Below are positions 1-8,327 of a stretch of 21,381 nucleotides of DNA, piece by piece (position 1 is the first letter of the stretch; each line of letters begins with the position of its first letter). The notes beneath the pieces are model-generated. The model saw only the letters and a list, made by a program, of their open reading frames with translations. It had not been told where the DNA came from and ran no database searches. The DNA comes from an uncultured Clostridia bacterium (GTDB lineage Bacteria; Bacillota_A; Clostridia; TANB77; CAG-508), in contig CANQEA010000016.1 in the NCBI GenBank assembly GCA_947594095.1, positions 1-21,381 on the forward strand. The letters are read 5' to 3'. Position numbers and translations under genes: made by a program.

Positions 1-13
1 ACGAAAATTTTAC

Positions 14-40
14 AAAAAAAATAAGCATTATCAATGCTTT
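14..40 (-). terminator. Probable intrinsic terminator
   Basis: A 7-bp stem (23-29 with 33-39, loop ATC) has an A8 run at 14-21. Read on the minus strand, this gives a hairpin followed closely by eight T. On the plus strand the hairpin is followed by A6 then T7, a weaker arrangement, so it may work in both directions. It would isolate whatever lies left of the window from rny. Confidence 0.45.
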
Positions 41-92
41 AAAAAATTTTTTTATTAAAAAAGTGTCAAACTTCCGAGTGAGGTAATACATT

Positions 93-173
93 ATGAAAAA
101 AATTAGGCAATACTTCAACGATATGAATGAAGCATATCTTACAGTAAATATTAATGAGCAATTTTTTGTTTGA
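93..173 (+). CDS. Putative 26-residue small ORF
   Basis: An ATG at 93 follows a GAGG ribosome-site-like sequence by a suitable distance and opens a 26-codon frame ending in TGA at 171-173. The product begins MKKIRQYFND and is mixed polar with no membrane segment. I do not recognise it. The frame is short enough to be chance, and no promoter was identified for it. It lies between a terminator-like hairpin and the rny promoter, so it could be a leader ORF or meaningless. Confidence 0.2.
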   Translation: MKKIRQYFNDMNEAYLTVNINEQFFV

Positions 174-195
174 ATAGGATTTATTTTATACAGAA

Positions 196-214
196 TTTCG
201 TAAATTTTACGAAA
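196..214. promoter_or_regulatory. Inverted repeat next to the rny promoter
   Basis: An 8-bp perfect inverted repeat, TTTCGTAA (196-203) and TTACGAAA (207-214) with a 3-nt centre, ends six bases before the -35 box at 220. The position suits an operator or activator site for rny. No regulator can be named from the sequence. Confidence 0.35.
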
Positions 215-219
215 ACCTC

Positions 220-248
220 TTGACAGTTTACAATAATACATATAAAAT
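220..248 (+). promoter_or_regulatory. Promoter of rny
   Basis: A consensus -35 TTGACA (220-225) and a -10-like TAAAAT (243-248) are 17 bp apart. Transcription would start near 255 and give an untranslated leader of about 80 nt before rny. That leader contains a 16-codon TTG-started frame at about 271-321, which I do not consider supported. Confidence 0.65.
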
Positions 249-335
249 ATAATAGGAAGGAAAAAATATATTGAAATTTTATACATATATATATTTTATT
301 CGAACATTGAAAATTAAATAAGAAAGAGGTGTAAG

Positions 336-1880
336 ATGATGAACATCGTAATCATTATCGCCGCTTGCTTAATCTCACTTGCAATTGGTATACCAGTAGG
401 TATGGTATATAGAAAAAAAGTTGCAGAATCTAAAATTCAAGGAGCAGAAAAAGAAGCAAAAAGATTAGTAGAAAATGCAAAACAAGAAGTAGAAAATTTA
501 AAGAAATCAGAAATCCTTAAAGCAAAAGAAGAAATAATGGCTAGTAGAAAAGAATTAGATCAAGAGATTAAAGAAAGAAGAGGCGAAGTACAAAAACAAG
601 AAGCAAGATTAATTCAAAAAGAGGAAAATCTTGAAAAACGTTCAGAAAACTTTGAAAAGAAAGAACAACAACTTGAAAAAGAGTTACAAGAAATTGACAA
701 ACAAAAAGAAGAAATTGCAAACATAAAAGAAGAAGAAATGTCAAAATTACAAAGAATTGCATCTTTAAGTAAGGAAGAAGCAAAGAAAATTATTTTAACA
801 GAATTAGACAAAGAACTAACTGTTGAAAAAGCAACTCTTATAAGAGAAAAAGACCAAAAGGCAAAAGAAGAAGCTACAAAAAATGCAAAAGAAATATTAT
901 CTTATGCAGTTCAAAAATGTGCAGCAGACCATTCTCAAGAAACTACAGTTTCTATAGTTGCACTTCCAAGTGATGATATGAAAGGAAGAATTATAGGAAG
1001 AGAAGGTCGTAACATTAAAGCACTAGAAACTTTAACAGGAATTGATTTAATCATTGATGATACACCAGAAGCTGTCGTATTATCAGGATTTGACCCATTA
1101 AGAAGAGCAGTTGCTAAAATTGCCCTAGAAAAATTAATCGATGATGGAAGAATTCATCCTGCTAAAATCGAAGAAATGGTTGAAAAAGCTAAAGAAGAAA
1201 TAGAAACAACTATTAAAGAAGAAGGAGAAAGAGCTGTACTAGAAACAGGTGTAATTGGATTACATCCAGATTTGGTAAAATTGATTGGAAAATTAAAATA
1301 TAGAACAAGTTATGGTCAAAATGTTTTAAACCATTCAATTGAAGTATCTAATTTAGCAAGAATCATGGCAGAAGAATTAGGACTAGATGCAAAACGTGCA
1401 AGACGTGCAGGTTTGCTTCACGATATTGGAAAGGCATTAGACCACGATATGGAAGGAACTCATGTTGAAATAGGAGTTGAAATCTTAAAGAAATATAAAG
1501 AAAATCCATTAGTAATAAATGCTGTAGAAGCACATCATGGAGATGTTGAGCCACAAACATTAGAAGCCGTTTTAGTTCAAGCAGCAGATGCTATATCAGC
1601 TTCAAGACCAGGAGCAAGACGTGAAACTCTAGAAGCATACATCAAAAGACTACAAAATCTTGAAGAAATTGCAGATTCTTTTGAAGGAGTTGAAAAATCT
1701 TTTGCTATACAAGCAGGTCGTGAAGTTAGAATTATCGTAAAACCAGAAAGAATATCAGATGAAAGAATGACAATACTTGCAAGAGATGTAGCTAAAAAGA
1801 TTGAAGCTGAAATGGATTATCCAGGACAAATAAAAGTAAACATTATAAGAGAAACAAGAGTTATTGATTATGCCAAATAA
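336..1880 (+). CDS. rny: Ribonuclease Y
   Basis: RNase Y is the membrane-anchored endoribonuclease that starts mRNA decay in many Bacillota. The 514-residue length is normal for the family. Residues about 4-24 form an N-terminal membrane anchor. A long charged coiled coil (Lys/Glu/Gln rich) runs to about 190. The KH RNA-binding domain carries [15 protein letters not shown] from about 216. The HD phosphodiesterase domain shows [12 protein letters not shown] near 360, with HHGD further on. The ribosome site AAGAGG precedes two adjacent ATG codons (336 and 339), and either could be the start. The gene has its own promoter and a strong terminator, so it is probably monocistronic. There is no frame break and no CGG codon. 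Confidence 0.97.
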   Translation: MMNIVIIIAACLISLAIGIPVGMVYRKKVAESKIQGAEKEAKRLVENAKQEVENLKKSEILKAKEEIMASRKELDQEIKERRGEVQKQEARLIQKEENLEKRSENFEKKEQQLEKELQEIDKQKEEIANIKEEEMSKLQRIASLSKEEAKKIILTELDKELTVEKATLIREKDQKAKEEATKNAKEILSYAVQKCAADHSQETTVSIVALPSDDMKGRIIGREGRNIKALETLTGIDLIIDDTPEAVVLSGFDPLRRAVAKIALEKLIDDGRIHPAKIEEMVEKAKEEIETTIKEEGERAVLETGVIGLHPDLVKLIGKLKYRTSYGQNVLNHSIEVSNLARIMAEELGLDAKRARRAGLLHDIGKALDHDMEGTHVEIGVEILKKYKENPLVINAVEAHHGDVEPQTLEAVLVQAADAISASRPGARRETLEAYIKRLQNLEEIADSFEGVEKSFAIQAGREVRIIVKPERISDERMTILARDVAKKIEAEMDYPGQIKVNIIRETRVIDYAK

Positions 1881-1883
1881 ATA

Positions 1884-1916
1884 GAGGCTGTACTAAAATG
1901 TACAGCTTCTTTTTTT
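1884..1916 (+). terminator. Intrinsic terminator of rny
   Basis: A 10-bp stem (1884-1893 with 1900-1909, core GCTGTAC/GTACAGC, one G-T pair) with a six-base loop is followed directly by a T run to 1916. It begins three bases after the rny stop codon. Confidence 0.85.
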
Positions 1917-1975
1917 AGATAATATAAGAACATTTATAATTCGATAAAAGAAGATTTAAAAATTTTGAAAAACTA

Positions 1976-2004
1976 TTGATTTTTTAAATAAATTCGAGTA
2001 TAAT
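1976..2004 (+). promoter_or_regulatory. Promoter of the plus-strand small RNA
   Basis: TTGATT (1976-1981) and TATAAT (1999-2004) are separated by exactly 17 bp. No open frame of use follows, but a strong hairpin terminator lies about 65 bp downstream of the expected start, as expected for a short regulatory RNA. The boxes and spacing match those of the opposing promoter at 2223-2251. Confidence 0.65.
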
Positions 2005-2010
2005 AATAGT

Positions 2011-2103
2011 ATAAAAATGAATGAATAATTCATTTGAACTTGAAAGGGTTCTCAAAGTCAAGGAGCAAAAAAAGACTAGATAGGTGCATATCTAGTCTTT
2101 TCA
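2011..2103 (+). ncRNA. Candidate antitoxin small RNA (Fst/par-like)
   Basis: A transcript of about 90 nt is predicted between the promoter at 1976-2004 and the terminator hairpin 2071-2100. It converges on the minus-strand transcript of the 21-residue peptide, and the two share the terminator. Two segments repeat inside the toxin transcript region in direct orientation. GAAAGGGTTCTC (2042-2053) resembles AAAAGGGCTCCC (2170-2181), which covers the first toxin codons. AGGAGCA (2061-2067) is identical to 2209-2215 in the toxin leader. The small RNA could therefore pair in trans with the toxin start region; 12 consecutive pairs are possible if G-U pairs are allowed. This is the layout of the pAD1 par (fst) system. 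Function is inferred. Confidence 0.5.
2067..2101. terminator. Bidirectional terminator shared by convergent small transcripts
   Basis: A perfect 12-bp stem (2071-2082 with 2089-2100) has a six-base loop. On the plus strand it runs into TTTT. On the minus strand it runs into seven T, from the A run 2067-2073. It can end both the plus-strand small RNA and the minus-strand peptide mRNA. Confidence 0.75.
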
Positions 2104-2117
2104 TTTATTTTAGCCTA

Positions 2118-2183
2118 CTAATCAAATATCTTAAGAATAAGATAGATTAGAATTAGTACGACTAATTTTAAAAGGGCTCCCAA
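2118..2183 (-). CDS. 21-residue hydrophobic peptide, candidate type I toxin
   Basis: The frame starts at TTG (2183-2181), eight bases after a perfect AGGAGG in AAAGGAGGTGAG, and ends with TAG at 2120-2118. The product contains GALLKLVVLILIYLILK followed by a short polar end: a single membrane helix with lysines, typical in style of type I toxins. A consensus promoter lies upstream and a terminator downstream. The leader can fold so that CTACCTTT pairs with the AAAGGAGG ribosome site, as in other translation-blocked type I toxin mRNAs. The sequence is shorter than Fst (33 residues) and not evidently homologous to it, so the family is unassigned. Toxicity is inferred from architecture only. Confidence 0.55.
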   Translation of the reverse strand: MGALLKLVVLILIYLILKIFD

Positions 2184-2222
2184 TAATCTCACCTCCTTTT
2201 AGAAAGGTAGGAGCACGAAAAT

Positions 2223-2251
2223 ATTATACTATATCTTGTAGACATAATCAA
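2223..2251 (-). promoter_or_regulatory. Promoter of the hydrophobic peptide gene
   Basis: On the minus strand TTGATT (2251-2246) and TATAAT (2228-2223) are 17 bp apart. The expected start near 2216 gives a leader of about 33 nt that contains one copy of the AGGAGCA repeat (2209-2215) on its complement. Confidence 0.65.
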
Positions 2252-2284
2252 TATAAAATAAAAAATATTTTTAATTAAAAAATC

Positions 2285-2313
2285 TTTAAATATAAAAAAA
2301 AATATGATACAAT
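2285..2313 (+). promoter_or_regulatory. Possible promoter of polC
   Basis: An extended -10, TGATACAAT (TACAAT at 2308-2313), has a poor -35-like TTTAAA (2285-2290) at 17 bp. Transcription would begin about 20 bases before the polC start codon. It is the best candidate between the toxin promoter and polC. Confidence 0.35.
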
Positions 2314-2339
2314 TTATAATATCAAAAGGAGCAATAAAA

Positions 2340-5300
2340 ATGTCAAATAAAAAAATAGAAGAAGTATTTAGTGATTATATAACAAGTAATAATATAAAAT
2401 ATGCACAAATCGAAAACCTAAGTATTATTAAAAAAACTAATACATTACAAATAAGTATATATTATGATGAATGGATTGAAATAAAAGAAATATGGCTTTT
2501 TGAAAAATTCTTAAAAGAAAGATTCCATTTCGAAAACATTGATACAAAAATTAGATATCATGAAGCTGTAAAGCTAAATTCTATTAAAGATGAGTGGAAA
2601 AATATCATTGCATATATGGCACATAAATATCCATTAATGAAACCAATGTTATTACTAAAAAGTGATATTGAAATAAATGAAAATGAAGTAAAAATTAAAA
2701 TGCACATAAAAGGTGCAGACTTTTTAAGAGCAAAAAAGACAGATAAAGAGCTAGAAAAAGTTTTAGAAAACTTATTTAATATAAAATATAAAATAGATAT
2801 AGTAGAAGAATTGTCGAGAGAAGAAATAGAAAAAATAAAACAAGATATTGAAGAAACACAAAACATAGCAATTAGCCATATAGAAGAGGAAAATAGAGAA
2901 ACATTAAATGCTAATTCTAAGGGCGAAATTTATGAAGAAGATTCAAACTATGTGCCACCTCAGGACATAGAAGGATATATTCCAGAAGAAGATGCGCAAG
3001 AATATGAAATAAATGATAGTAAAATAGAAGAATATATTATAGGAAAGAAAACAAGAGCAAAAGAAAATACAGTTAAAATAAAAGATATAACATCAGAAGG
3101 CGGAAAGGTTACAATAGAGGGAAGAGTTGTTTCAAATATATTAAGAGAAACTAAATCAGGCAAAGGAATGATTATTCTTGAAATATATGATGGAACAGGA
3201 TTAATTCGGAGTAAAATCATTTGCAAAAGACATGGAAGAAGGAAAAGAAATAATTCAAAAAATAGAAAATGCAAAAACTTTAAAAATTACGGGAAAAGCA
3301 GGATTAGATACTTATGCTGGAGATGTGACAATTATTGCAAATACTGTAATTAAAACAGAAGCAGACATTCCAGAGATGCCAGAAGATGATGATAGTTCTC
3401 CTGTAATACTTGGAAAATCTGCAAATATAACTGCTCCAATTGTAAAAATATCAGAGTTAACAGCAGAAGATGGACTAGTTTCTTTAGAGGGTGAAGTAAT
3501 TTATTCAGAAGATAGAGAATTAAAATCAGGTAAAATTTTGCTTAGTTTTGATGTATATGACGGAACAAGTACACTTACTTGTAAAGCATTTTTAGAAAAG
3601 CAAAAAGCAAAAGGTATTATAAAAAGAATTAAAAAAGCAAAAGGAATAAGACTAGAAGGAAATGCAGGAATGGACAACTTCTCTAATGAACTAACAGTTA
3701 TGGTAAATACAATTGTTGAAGGAGAAGGACTAAAAAAACAGGCAAGAGAAGACAAATCAGAAGTAAAAAGAGTAGAGCTACATATGCATACTCAAATGAG
3801 CCAAATGGATGGAATGACATCAGCAACAGACTTGATAAAAAGAGCAATGAAATGGGGAATGAAATCTATTGCAATAACAGACCATGGAGTTGTACAAAGC
3901 TTTCCAGAAGCACATAAATTATTAGGCGTAAATAACCCAGACATGAAAGTAATTTATGGAGTAGAAGCATATCTTGCACCAGATAAAAATGATATTGTAA
4001 CAAATCCAAAAGGTCAAGAAATTGACACAACATATTGTGCGTTAGACTTAGAAACGACAGGGTTTTCAGCCAAAACTGAAAAAATCACAGAAGTTGGAAT
4101 AATGAAGATAAAAGATGGAGAAGTAATAGATGAGTTTAGTACATTTGTTAATCCAGAAAAACATATACCAGAAAGAGTAACAGAAGTTACAAATATCACA
4201 GATGAAATGGTTAAAAATAGTCCAACAATAGATAAAGTATTTCCACAAATATTAGAATTTATAGAAGGCTCTGTTTTAGTTGCACATAATGCACCATTTG
4301 ATATGGGATTTTTAAAACAAAATGCTAAAAACTTAGGATATGAATTTGACTATACTTATATTGATACATTAAGTTTAGCAAAAGATCTATTTCCAAATTA
4401 TAAAAAATACAAACTTGGAAAAATTGCTGAAAATTTAGGTATAAAAGTAGAAGTTGCACACCGTGCTTTAGATGATGTAGATACAACTGTAAAAGTATTT
4501 AATATAATGTTAGACATGCTAAAAAAACGTGGTGTAACTAAAGTAGAAGAAATAGACAGTTTGGCTGCAGATGAAGAAGCAAAAAAGGAAGAATACAAAA
4601 AATTAAATACATATCATGCAATAATTTTAGCTACAAACTACGTAGGTTTAAGAAACTTATATAAATTAATATCACTTTCACATTTACATTATTTTTATAG
4701 AAAACCACGTATATTAAAAAGCTTGTATAAAAAATATTCTGAAGGATTGATAATGCGGAAGTGCGTGTGAGGCAGGAGAATTGTATCAAGCTATTGAACG
4801 TCGGACAAACTGATGAAGAAATTGAAGAAATTGCAAATGACTATGATTATTTAGAAATTCAGCCAATTGGAAACAATAATTTCTTAATTAGAAATCAAAC
4901 AGTTGCAAATGAAGAAGTGTTAAGAAATATAAATAGAAGAATTGTAGAACTTCGGAGAAAAATTAAACAAACCAGTTGTTGCAACATGTGATGTGCATTT
5001 TATGGATCCGCAAGATGAAATATATAGACGTATTTTAGAGGCTGGTCAAGGATATGATGATGCAGATTATCAAGCACCATTATATTTAAGGACAACAGAA
5101 GAAATGCTTGAAGAATTTAGTTATTTAGGAGAAGAGAAAGCATATGAGGTTGTTGTAACAAATACAAACAAAATTGCTGATATGTGTGAGCAAATAAGCC
5201 CTATTTCGCCAGAAAAATGTCCACCACATATACCAGGATGTGAACAAACAATTAAAGATATTGCATATAAGAAAGCACATGAATTATATGGAGACCCATT

Positions 5301-7108
5301 ACCAGAAATTGTACAAACAAGGTTAGATAAAGAACTAGACTCTATTATAAAAAATGGATTTTCTGTTATGTATATAATTGCACAAAAGCTAGTTTGGAAA
5401 TCAAATGAAGATGGATACATAGTAGGTTCTAGAGGTTCTGTTGGTTCATCTTTTGTTGCAAATATGACAGGAATTACAGAAGTAAATTCACTTCCTGCTC
5501 ATTACAGATGCCCTAATTGTAAGTACTCGGATTTCACAGATTATGGCTATAAAAATGGAAATGACCTTCCAGATAAGTTATGTCCAAAATGTGGTACAAA
5601 ATTAGATAAAGACGGTATGGATATTCCATTTGAAACATTCCTTGGATTTAATCGGAGATAAAGAACCAGATATAGACCTAAACTTCTCTGGAGAATATCA
5701 AGCAAAAGCACATAAATATACAGAAGTTATTTTTGGAAAAGGAACTACATTTAAAGCAGGAACAATAGGAACTATTGCAGATAAAACAGCATTTGGATAT
5801 GTAAAAAAATATTTTGAAGAAAGAAACATGCCAGTAAATAATGCAGAAATAAAAAGATTATCAGCAGGATGTACAGGAATTAAAAGAACAACAGGACAGC
5901 ATCCGGGTGGAATTATAGTTGTACCAAAGGGAAGAGAAATATATGAATTCTGTCCAGTACAGCACCCTGCAGATGACCCAAATTCTGATATTATTACAAC
6001 ACATTTTGATTATCACTCAATAGACTCAAACCTTCTAAAACTGGACATACTAGGTCATGACGATCCGACTGTTATCAGAATGCTTCAAGATATTACAGGA
6101 ATTGACCCAACAAAAGTACCGCTAGATGATAAAGAAACGATGTCAATATTTAGTTCAACTAAAGCACTTGGAGTTACACCTGAACAAATTAAATCAGAAG
6201 TTGGAAGTTATGGTGTACCAGAATTTGGAACTAAGTTTGTAAGGGGAATGTTAGTTGATACAAAACCAACTACCTTTGATGAGTTAATTAGAATATCTGG
6301 ATTATCACATGGAACTGATGTATGGCTTGGAAATGCACAAACACTAATAGAAGAAGGAACAGTTACACTTGCTGATGCAATATGTTGTCGTGACGATATT
6401 ATGATATACTTAATGAAAAAAGGATTGCCACCAAATTCAGCATTTAAAATTATGGAAAAGGTTCGTAAAGGAAAAGCACTAAAAGATCCAGAACAATGGG
6501 CAAAAGATGTAGAATTAATGAAAGAACATGATGTACCAGACTGGTATATTAAATCTTGTGAAAAAATAAAATACATGTTCCCTAAAGCGCATGCTGCTGC
6601 ATATGTAACAAATGCTTTTAGAATTGCATGGTTTAAGGTTCATGAACCTTTAGCTTATTATGCAGCATTTTTCTCAATACGTGCATCAGACGAATTTGAC
6701 TATGGAATAATGTGCTTAGGAAAAGAAAGAGTATTAAACAAAATGAGAGAAATAGACCAGCAAGGAAATAATGCAACTCAAAAAGACAAAACAATGTATC
6801 CAGTACTTGAATTGGTTTTAGAAATGTATGAAAGAGGCTTTAGTTTCTTACCAGTTGATTTATATGAATCAGATGCTACAAAATTTAAGATACAAGATGG
6901 TAAACTAAGACCACCACTAAATAGTATTGGAGGTTTTGGAACAGTTGCAGCGCAAGGATTAGTAGACGCAAGAAAAGAAGGAAAATTCATGTCAATAGAT
7001 GACCTAAAAATTAGAGCTAAAATTGGAAATTCGGGTGCAGACATGTTAAAAGAAGTAGGTTGTTTAGAAGGAATGAGTCAAAGCAATCAGCTTAGCCTGT
7101 TTGGGTAA
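2340..7108 (+). CDS. polC: PolC-type DNA polymerase III alpha subunit, five +1 frameshifts
   Basis: PolC is the essential replicative polymerase of low-GC Gram-positives, with built-in proofreading. I place the start at ATG 2340, eight bases after AAAGGAG. Skipping the C at 3207, 4756, 4802, 4953 and 5653 gives one protein of 1587 residues. Domains in order: N-terminal domain; two tandem OB-like repeats (about 243-340 and 366-465); PHP domain ([11 protein letters not shown] near 480); DEDDh exonuclease (LDLETTGF near 565, [19 protein letters not shown]); remaining PHP; zinc motif CPNC/CPKC near 1055; polymerase palm with PDIDLNFSG near 1108; C-terminal clamp-binding QLSLF. The length exceeds the roughly 1440 of Bacillus PolC, partly because of the second OB repeat. 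No other disabling change is present, so I call it functional and not a pseudogene. Confidence 0.95.
3207..3210 (+). other. CGGA +1 frameshift site 1 (polC)
   Basis: After ATT (I) the zero-frame codon is CGG. Skipping C3207 and reading GGA gives [20 protein letters not shown], which matches the second OB repeat ([14 protein letters not shown]). This position is variable in the family, so site 1 alone cannot tell glycine from arginine. The zero frame would run on to a stop at 3353. Confidence 0.85.
4756..4759 (+). other. CGGA +1 frameshift site 2 (polC)
   Basis: After ATG the zero frame reads CGG AAG TGC GTG TGA and stops. Skipping C4756 gives [14 protein letters not shown], matching the conserved (L/V)GSAC(E/D)xGEL of PolC, where the glycine is conserved. 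Confidence 0.92.
4802..4805 (+). other. CGGA +1 frameshift site 3 (polC)
   Basis: After CGT (R) the zero frame reads CGG ACA AAC TGA. Skipping C4802 gives [22 protein letters not shown], with the conserved [11 protein letters not shown] block following in frame. Sites 2 and 3 are only 46 nt apart. Confidence 0.9.
4953..4956 (+). other. CGGA +1 frameshift site 4 (polC)
   Basis: After CTT (L) the zero frame reads CGG AGA and meets TGA 13 codons later. Skipping C4953 gives [19 protein letters not shown], a conserved PolC stretch in which LGEKL is typical. Confidence 0.93.
5653..5656 (+). other. CGGA +1 frameshift site 5 (polC)
   Basis: After AAT (N) the zero frame reads CGG AGA TAA. Skipping C5653 gives [18 protein letters not shown], matching the near-invariant PolC palm sequence [18 protein letters not shown]. 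This is the clearest of the five polC sites. Confidence 0.95.
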
Positions 7109-7160
7109 TGTCGCTATTTAGGAAACATCTTTGGAGAAACTTTTGGAAATATCAATAAAA

Positions 7161-7206
7161 AACCTATTCAAATTAAACAAGTTTGTCTAATTTGGATAGG
7201 TTTTAT
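7161..7206. terminator. Bidirectional terminator between polC and the DUF1294 gene
   Basis: A 15-bp stem (7161-7175 with 7188-7202, one G-T pair) encloses a 12-base loop. It is followed by TTTTATT on the plus strand and by a TTTTTTATT-type tract on the minus strand. It lies between convergent genes and can end both. The 52 bases between the polC stop and the stem show nothing else. Confidence 0.75.
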
Positions 7207-7232
7207 TACTTTTTAAATTTTTATATTATATT

Positions 7233-7548
7233 TCATTTATGTAAAATATATATAACTAAAAAATATATAATTGCAATAATCTCTAATACTGTAATAAAAG
7301 GTAGTCCTATTACGAATCCTAATTTCTGAGTTTTATGCCTAAAAGTGTACATTCCTGCTATTGTACCAATTCCTCCTCCGTAATGCTGTTATTATGAAAA
7401 TTGTTTTTTCTGGAATGCGCCATGCTCCTTTTATAGCTTTTCTTTTATCTATCCACATAATAAAAAATCCAATTAAATTAATAATTATAAAGTATATTAC
7501 AATATTTTGCATTGTAAATATTTCTTGAAAATTTGAATTTGTATTCAC
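7233..7548 (-). CDS. DUF1294 membrane protein, one +1 frameshift
   Basis: This is a small integral membrane protein of the DUF1294 family, whose function is unknown. The GTG start at 7548 sits eight bases after AGGAGA. An internal ATG at residue 13 lacks a ribosome site. Skipping one C (position 7380, minus strand) after TTA gives a product of about 104 residues: a first membrane helix, MWIDKRKAIKGAWRIPE, then ITAL-GGGIGTIAGMYTFRHKT, which is the family signature, and a C-terminal helix ending at TGA (7235-7233). Without the shift the protein ends 14 codons later and loses the family's most conserved half. It is probably co-transcribed with the PBECR4-like gene 48 bases upstream. Confidence 0.85.
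7377..7380 (-). other. CGGA +1 frameshift site 6 (DUF1294 gene)
   Basis: On the minus strand TTA is followed by CGGA GGA GGA ATT GGT. Skipping the C (7380) restores L-GGGIG-TIAGM and the FRHKT signature, in line with ALxGGxxG of DUF1294. The zero frame gives LRRRNWYNS and stops. Confidence 0.9.
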
Positions 7549-7596
7549 TAATAATCTCTCCTAGTTTAACGTTTTCTCTATTTTAACTAATATATA

Positions 7597-8271
7597 TCAG
7601 TTTGTCAAATCAGAATTTAAATAAAATTTTTTATTTTTATAATATAAATTTTTAATATCTATTTTATCTAAAATTTCTTCTTTATTAAAAATATCTAATA
7701 AATTAATGTTTTTATGTATATAAGTAATATTTTCATATTTTTTTTCTTTTATATTCTTTTTTAGAATTACTATAATTCTATATCTATTAGATGTTATCTT
7801 TCTAATGTCTTCTTTTAATACAGTATTTGGAACATAGATTTTTTTATTTTCTAAAAATTTAAGACCTAAACATACATTTCTTGTAGTACCAATTAAAATG
7901 TCAGTTTTTAATAAATTTCCAATTCTCATAAAATCGCCTATTTGATTTGCTAATACATCAATTTTCATAATTTGGGGCATAGCCTCTAATTTCCACTTGG
8001 ATACATTGTTTTTGAATTCAAAATCTTGTGGTTTTATTCTATTTTTTAATAATTTTTGATAAAAATCTTTTGAATTTAATATTTTGGAATTAATAATTTT
8101 TAATCCTGTAAGATGTAAAAAATTATAAGGATAAAATACTGTTTCTATATAACTAATTGTCTTTTGGTTTTGACAATATATAAAAATTATTTCTTTATTT
8201 TCTAATTTATAGTGATATTCTTGAGCATACTGATGCAGTTGTTTTATTATTTCATACTTTTGCTTATTTAT
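7597..8271 (-). CDS. PBECR4-like (barnase/EndoU/colicin E5-RelE-like) domain protein
   Basis: The frame is open on the minus strand from 8298 to a stop at 7597. Motifs recall stand-alone PBECR4 domain proteins of Bacillota: YNFLHLTGLKI, SKDFYQKLLKNR, KWKLEAMPQIM, IGDFMRIG, GTTRNVCLGLKF and YVPNTVLKEDIRKI. PBECR4 is a predicted nuclease-like domain found in polyvalent proteins of mobile elements; activity here is unproven. The start is uncertain. A TTG at 8298 lies inside a terminator hairpin and has no ribosome site. A perfect AGGAGG at 8283-8278 instead points to AUA at 8271-8269, giving about 224 residues and an N-terminus typical of the family. A structured RNA with terminator precedes it directly, suggesting attenuation. 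Confidence 0.7.
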   Translation of the reverse strand: MNKQKYEIIKQLHQYAQEYHYKLENKEIIFIYCQNQKTISYIETVFYPYNFLHLTGLKIINSKILNSKDFYQKLLKNRIKPQDFEFKNNVSKWKLEAMPQIMKIDVLANQIGDFMRIGNLLKTDILIGTTRNVCLGLKFLENKKIYVPNTVLKEDIRKITSNRYRIIVILKKNIKEKKYENITYIHKNINLLDIFNKEEILDKIDIKNLYYKNKKFYLNSDLTN

Positions 8272-8283
8272 ATTATACCTCCT

Positions 8284-8327
8284 AAAAAATGGAGACAAAT
8301 ATACACATATTGTGTATAAATGTCCCC
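8284..8327 (-). terminator. Intrinsic terminator of the structured RNA
   Basis: On the minus strand GGGGACA (8327-8321) pairs with TGTCTCC (8297-8291). A second 7-bp helix, ATACACA/TGTGTAT, stacks above a small internal loop, and ATTTTTT follows (8290-8284). The ribosome site AGGAGG of the downstream gene starts immediately after the T tract, so the hairpin may act as an attenuator. Confidence 0.75.

Noticed and set aside
271..321. A 16-codon leader peptide starting at TTG 271 ([15 protein letters not shown])
   Set aside because: It has only a distant purine-rich stretch as ribosome site, and its composition matches the A/T-rich background. No attenuator structure accompanies it.
3207..3210. 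Site 1 as CGGA decoded as arginine (IRVKSF)
   Set aside because: It cannot be excluded at this one variable position, but the other sites demand glycine and one rule for all seven is simpler.
2558..3274. Long open frames antisense to polC, and similar ones inside rny, lepA and rlmB
   Set aside because: They are rich in Phe, Leu, Ser and Ile, as expected from complementing A-rich codons, and lack ribosome sites and recognisable motifs. They are shadows of the real genes.
2340..7108. polC as a decayed pseudogene
   Set aside because: All five breaks are the same +1 event at in-frame CGGA, with no stop codons, deletions or loss of catalytic residues in the restored frame. An essential gene would not carry five identical lesions.
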